A stretch of DNA of 64,000 nucleotides from Cardinalis cardinalis (Eukaryota; Chordata; Aves; Passeriformes; Cardinalidae): positions 2,222,279-2,286,278 of the forward strand of contig JACDOX010000061.1 of NCBI GenBank assembly GCA_014549065.1, in the 5' to 3' direction. The translations under genes and the position numbers were made by a program. Shown here in pieces: positions 61,281 through 64,000 of the stretch. The notes beneath the pieces are model-generated. The model was not told the origin of the DNA and ran no database searches. It worked only from the letters and a program-made list of their open reading frames with translations. Every line of letters begins with the position of its first letter. The stretch's first letter is position 1.

Positions 61281-64000
61281 AAGAGCCCAGTTTTGTCCGT
61301 AAACAAGTAGAGACACGTGGGCACTGAGCATCTACTGCTTTTCATAAAGCCAGAGAGAAATTCTGGCAAACACTGCGCCACTGTCAACCATCCAGACCAA
61401 GATCTGGACCTTCATTCTGCAAGACACAAAGCACTCTTCCATCTGAGTCACAAAGATGAGAGCTCCTCCTGGGCCCAAGAAAGATTCTTCCAGAAGATGC
61501 AGGATTTGGCATTGAATCATTACACCAAAAACTGCTGGACACATAAGCTTGAGCAATTCCTGTTTATCTCACCTACTAAATGGGCATTAAATACAAGTCA
61601 TAGAAGTCCTTTGACCTCCTGTTCTGTTGTGCCAGAAAACCTGGCAGTTCCTCAAGATCAGATCTGGTTCAGAAAACCAAAGTTTGCTCCAGCATTTTAA
61701 AGAACCATAGAAGATGGTTTGCTTCAGGTCTGTGCATCTTTCAACAAATGTTTTTTAGAGGATAATTTTTTTTTTTTCAGTATTCCCTTCTGTATGACAG
61801 ACATGTTGAATTGCTTTTCTTAATAAACCTTTCATATCAGTGGTATCCTCCTGGTTAAATTGTGCCTCTGGAGCAAGAGCTACTGAAACATGTATCTGAT
61901 TAGGAAAAACCCATGTTCATGTTAATTTCATGTTTTATTTATTTTTACTTACCTTTGACATGTTTCCTGGAAGATCTATCAATAANAGCCCATCTCCATG
62001 ATTGGTTCATCCAAATAATGACTGTTGAGCATGTAAAACAAATTGGGCAAGACCCTGCATGAAGAGCAGGAGGTAGAGCTCTCATCAAAATCAATTCTCT
62101 CTCAGATATAAAAGGTCACTGATAATTATGCGCATGAATCTGAGAACGAAATTTGCCTCATTGAGTGGTATTACCCCTTCACTTGCAATCACACAGTAAA
62201 CAGGAAAAAGACAGAATTGACTGAAANATCCTTGCTGTTGTCCTACCAGCTGAACATTGTTTCTGTCCACAACTCACTTTCTGCTGAATTGCCAGCATTC
62301 AGCATTTCAAAACCTGATGCATTTTCTTTGCCCAGGGCAGATTCTACATGGCATGTTTTTCCCCTCAACTGACTTTACAATTATCGTGCTCCTGGAGAAT
62401 TTTCCTCCAGAATTATTCTAATCATGTGGGAATTTATTTGCTAATTGAAGAAAAACATGGTGTTTTACTATTAAGGTCTAGATGTGAAGTCCTGACTCTC
62501 TTCCTGGAAGGCAGAGGAAGGTTTTGTGTTCAGGGACTCTGCCTGGTCTGTCGTGGTGCTAACAGATCCCACATTGTCATGCAGCTGGTCTCCATTGGAA
62601 TGCCCTCATCTCCAAGGGACAAAGGTATTTCATCACCTCTACTTCCTTCCACACTCTGAGCAAATCATTAAGGGGGAAAAAAAAAGTAAAAAGCCAAATA
62701 GATGCTATTGCTCCATAAGCAGAACACAATCAATAATATTGTTACGATTTAATATTTGAGGGAAATATGTTTAGAGAAAACAAGAAATGAGAAAATCAAA
62801 TCAACCATGTCTTAAAACGCCTGGTGAACATGTCCCCGGCCTTATGTCCTTTATGGAAATTGTGCTTATACAAGAGATAACTCAGCAATGCAGTCAATAT
62901 CTGGCAAACTTGATACTTCCTAAGGCTCTAAGGGGGAATGTCAACCAACACTGATGAGCAGCTTTGAACCCTTGGCCTTTCAGATGCAGAATGACAAGTT
63001 AACAGGCTTTTCTTCCTCAGTGGGGAAGACGGTTTTCATAGCCTGTATTCCTACAAATAAAATGCAATCCAAAAGTGCTGGGCACACGCCACGTTTCTTA
63101 AAAGGGTAAGATTACCAGGGCCTCTTGATACACTGCGGGATGCCGATGTATGTTTGTACTCAGTGTGGTTTTTCCAGTGAAAAAAAGGGAACAAAAGAAA
63201 TCCACGGAATCTCTGACACATGGGAAATACATCCATTCGGCAGAGAAGCAAAATGGAGTCTACTTGAGCTAATTTCTCCTCACTTACTTAGATGTAACTC
63301 TACGATAATGGACCATTGAAATAGCTTGGCATTATCTCTTGGGATTAAAACACTGCTGGGTAGTGGCTGGAAGTGTTCTTTTCCTGTGGCTCTGAGAAGG
63401 GAGACCCCTTTATTTATGAAACAGCAGCAGAGGCAATGTTGGGCTGCATAGGCAAAGAGATTAAAGGAGATCTGCTGGTGACTCAGATGCTGCTTAGGGT
63501 GAAGTCATGTATTTACTCCTTCAGTGTGACAAACTCTATGGAATGTCACCACAGTGACACACACCTACAGTAAAAAAGGTCTCGGGGTCAACAGACCGAC
63601 AAAGGCCATGTCACTTGGCTGCACTCATGTCTAGTCCAGGGACAAGATCTTCTATCTATAAATCAGAGCAACCATCTTAAAGCCCTTACAGAAACACCAC
63701 TTTGTATTCTGGCTTCCAGATTGTTTTATATACATTTAACTACTTTGAGAAGTGGTCATTATTCATTGCTTCAAAAGGAGAGAAAANACCTGAAAAGCAT
63801 CTAGGTAAGATTAAGAAAAGGGATAATGTTCTTAACCTTCTCAGGCAAAAATTCTACAGCTCTTATTTCTTTTTCTTAGGTCGTCCTATGTTTCCATAGC
63901 TACAAACGTTATTTGTGGTTGGAAATTATGCACTCTCTTTTTATCCCCCCTACCCCATAAACATCCATTTGAATTTTAAATTTAATTCTAAAGGTTTGGA
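61281..64000. other. Unique non-coding DNA to window end
   Basis: The longest frame is 127 codons (61317-61700) with no known similarity. A frame at 63125-63319 contains two CxxC-like cysteines and a histidine but lacks zinc-finger spacing and starts at TTG. T runs lie near 61768 and A runs near 62676. No transposon or structured RNA is recognised. Confidence 0.55.

Noticed and set aside
63125..63319. Frame with VCTQCGF...H suggestive of a C2H2 zinc finger
   Set aside because: The finger spacing and linker are absent, and the frame starts at TTG and is short.
1..64000. CRISPR arrays, bacterial operons, phage or plasmid features
   Set aside because: No spaced direct-repeat arrays or gene-dense coding exist; composition and transposons are vertebrate.

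Overview
This window is vertebrate nuclear DNA with no gene that I can support. It is AT-rich (by eye about 60% A+T) and CpG-poor, with frequent homopolymers and short microsatellites. No open frame resembles a known protein family. The identifiable repeats point to a bird, most likely a songbird: two solo retroviral LTRs of types I recognise from bird genomes, a decayed CR1 LINE, and several old palindromic or terminal-inverted-repeat elements of kinds seen in turtles, crocodiles and birds. Repeat density is low, as expected for a bird. Isolated single 'n' characters occur about every 200-300 bases and look like heterozygous or ambiguous calls, not gaps. Family identities come from memory of consensus patterns, because no database could be searched.

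Layout. 1-19.3 kb: unique non-coding DNA with a G-quadruplex motif (5.44 kb), small tandem duplications (6.0 and 10.4 kb), an old palindromic repeat relic (11.28 kb) and a perfect 13-bp hairpin (14.67 kb). 19.34-19.62 kb: a hAT-like MITE with terminal inverted repeats. 21.8-24 kb: enhancer-like AT-rich blocks flanking a second palindromic MITE relic (22.40 kb) and a TG-rich microsatellite. 24-43 kb: mostly featureless, with a third palindromic relic (32.90 kb), a small CpG cluster (32.58 kb), a purine-rich strand-asymmetric tract (33.2-33.5 kb) and a homeodomain-site-rich block (36.2-36.65 kb). 43.03-43.45 kb: a solo LTR on the minus strand with 6-bp target duplications. 45.8 kb: a perfect 31-bp duplication. 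46-50.4 kb: two enhancer-like blocks, a poly(T)/poly(A) fold-back and a G11 run. 52.6 and 58.7 kb: two copies of an unassigned dispersed repeat. 53.99-54.72 kb: a minus-strand CR1 relic with an internal deletion. 55.8 kb: a 22-bp E-box minisatellite. 59.33-59.91 kb: a plus-strand solo ERVL-type LTR with 5-bp target duplications. 60.1-60.7 kb: an enhancer-like block. 61.16-61.28 kb: a MIR-like SINE relic.

The window therefore reads as intergenic or deep intronic DNA, possibly a regulatory landscape around a developmental gene outside the window. That last point is inference from motif content alone. There are no genes whose joint action could be described. I found no undescribed biological system; the best leads are the unassigned dispersed repeat pair, the two dated-by-structure LTR insertions, and several blocks that would be worth aligning across birds.
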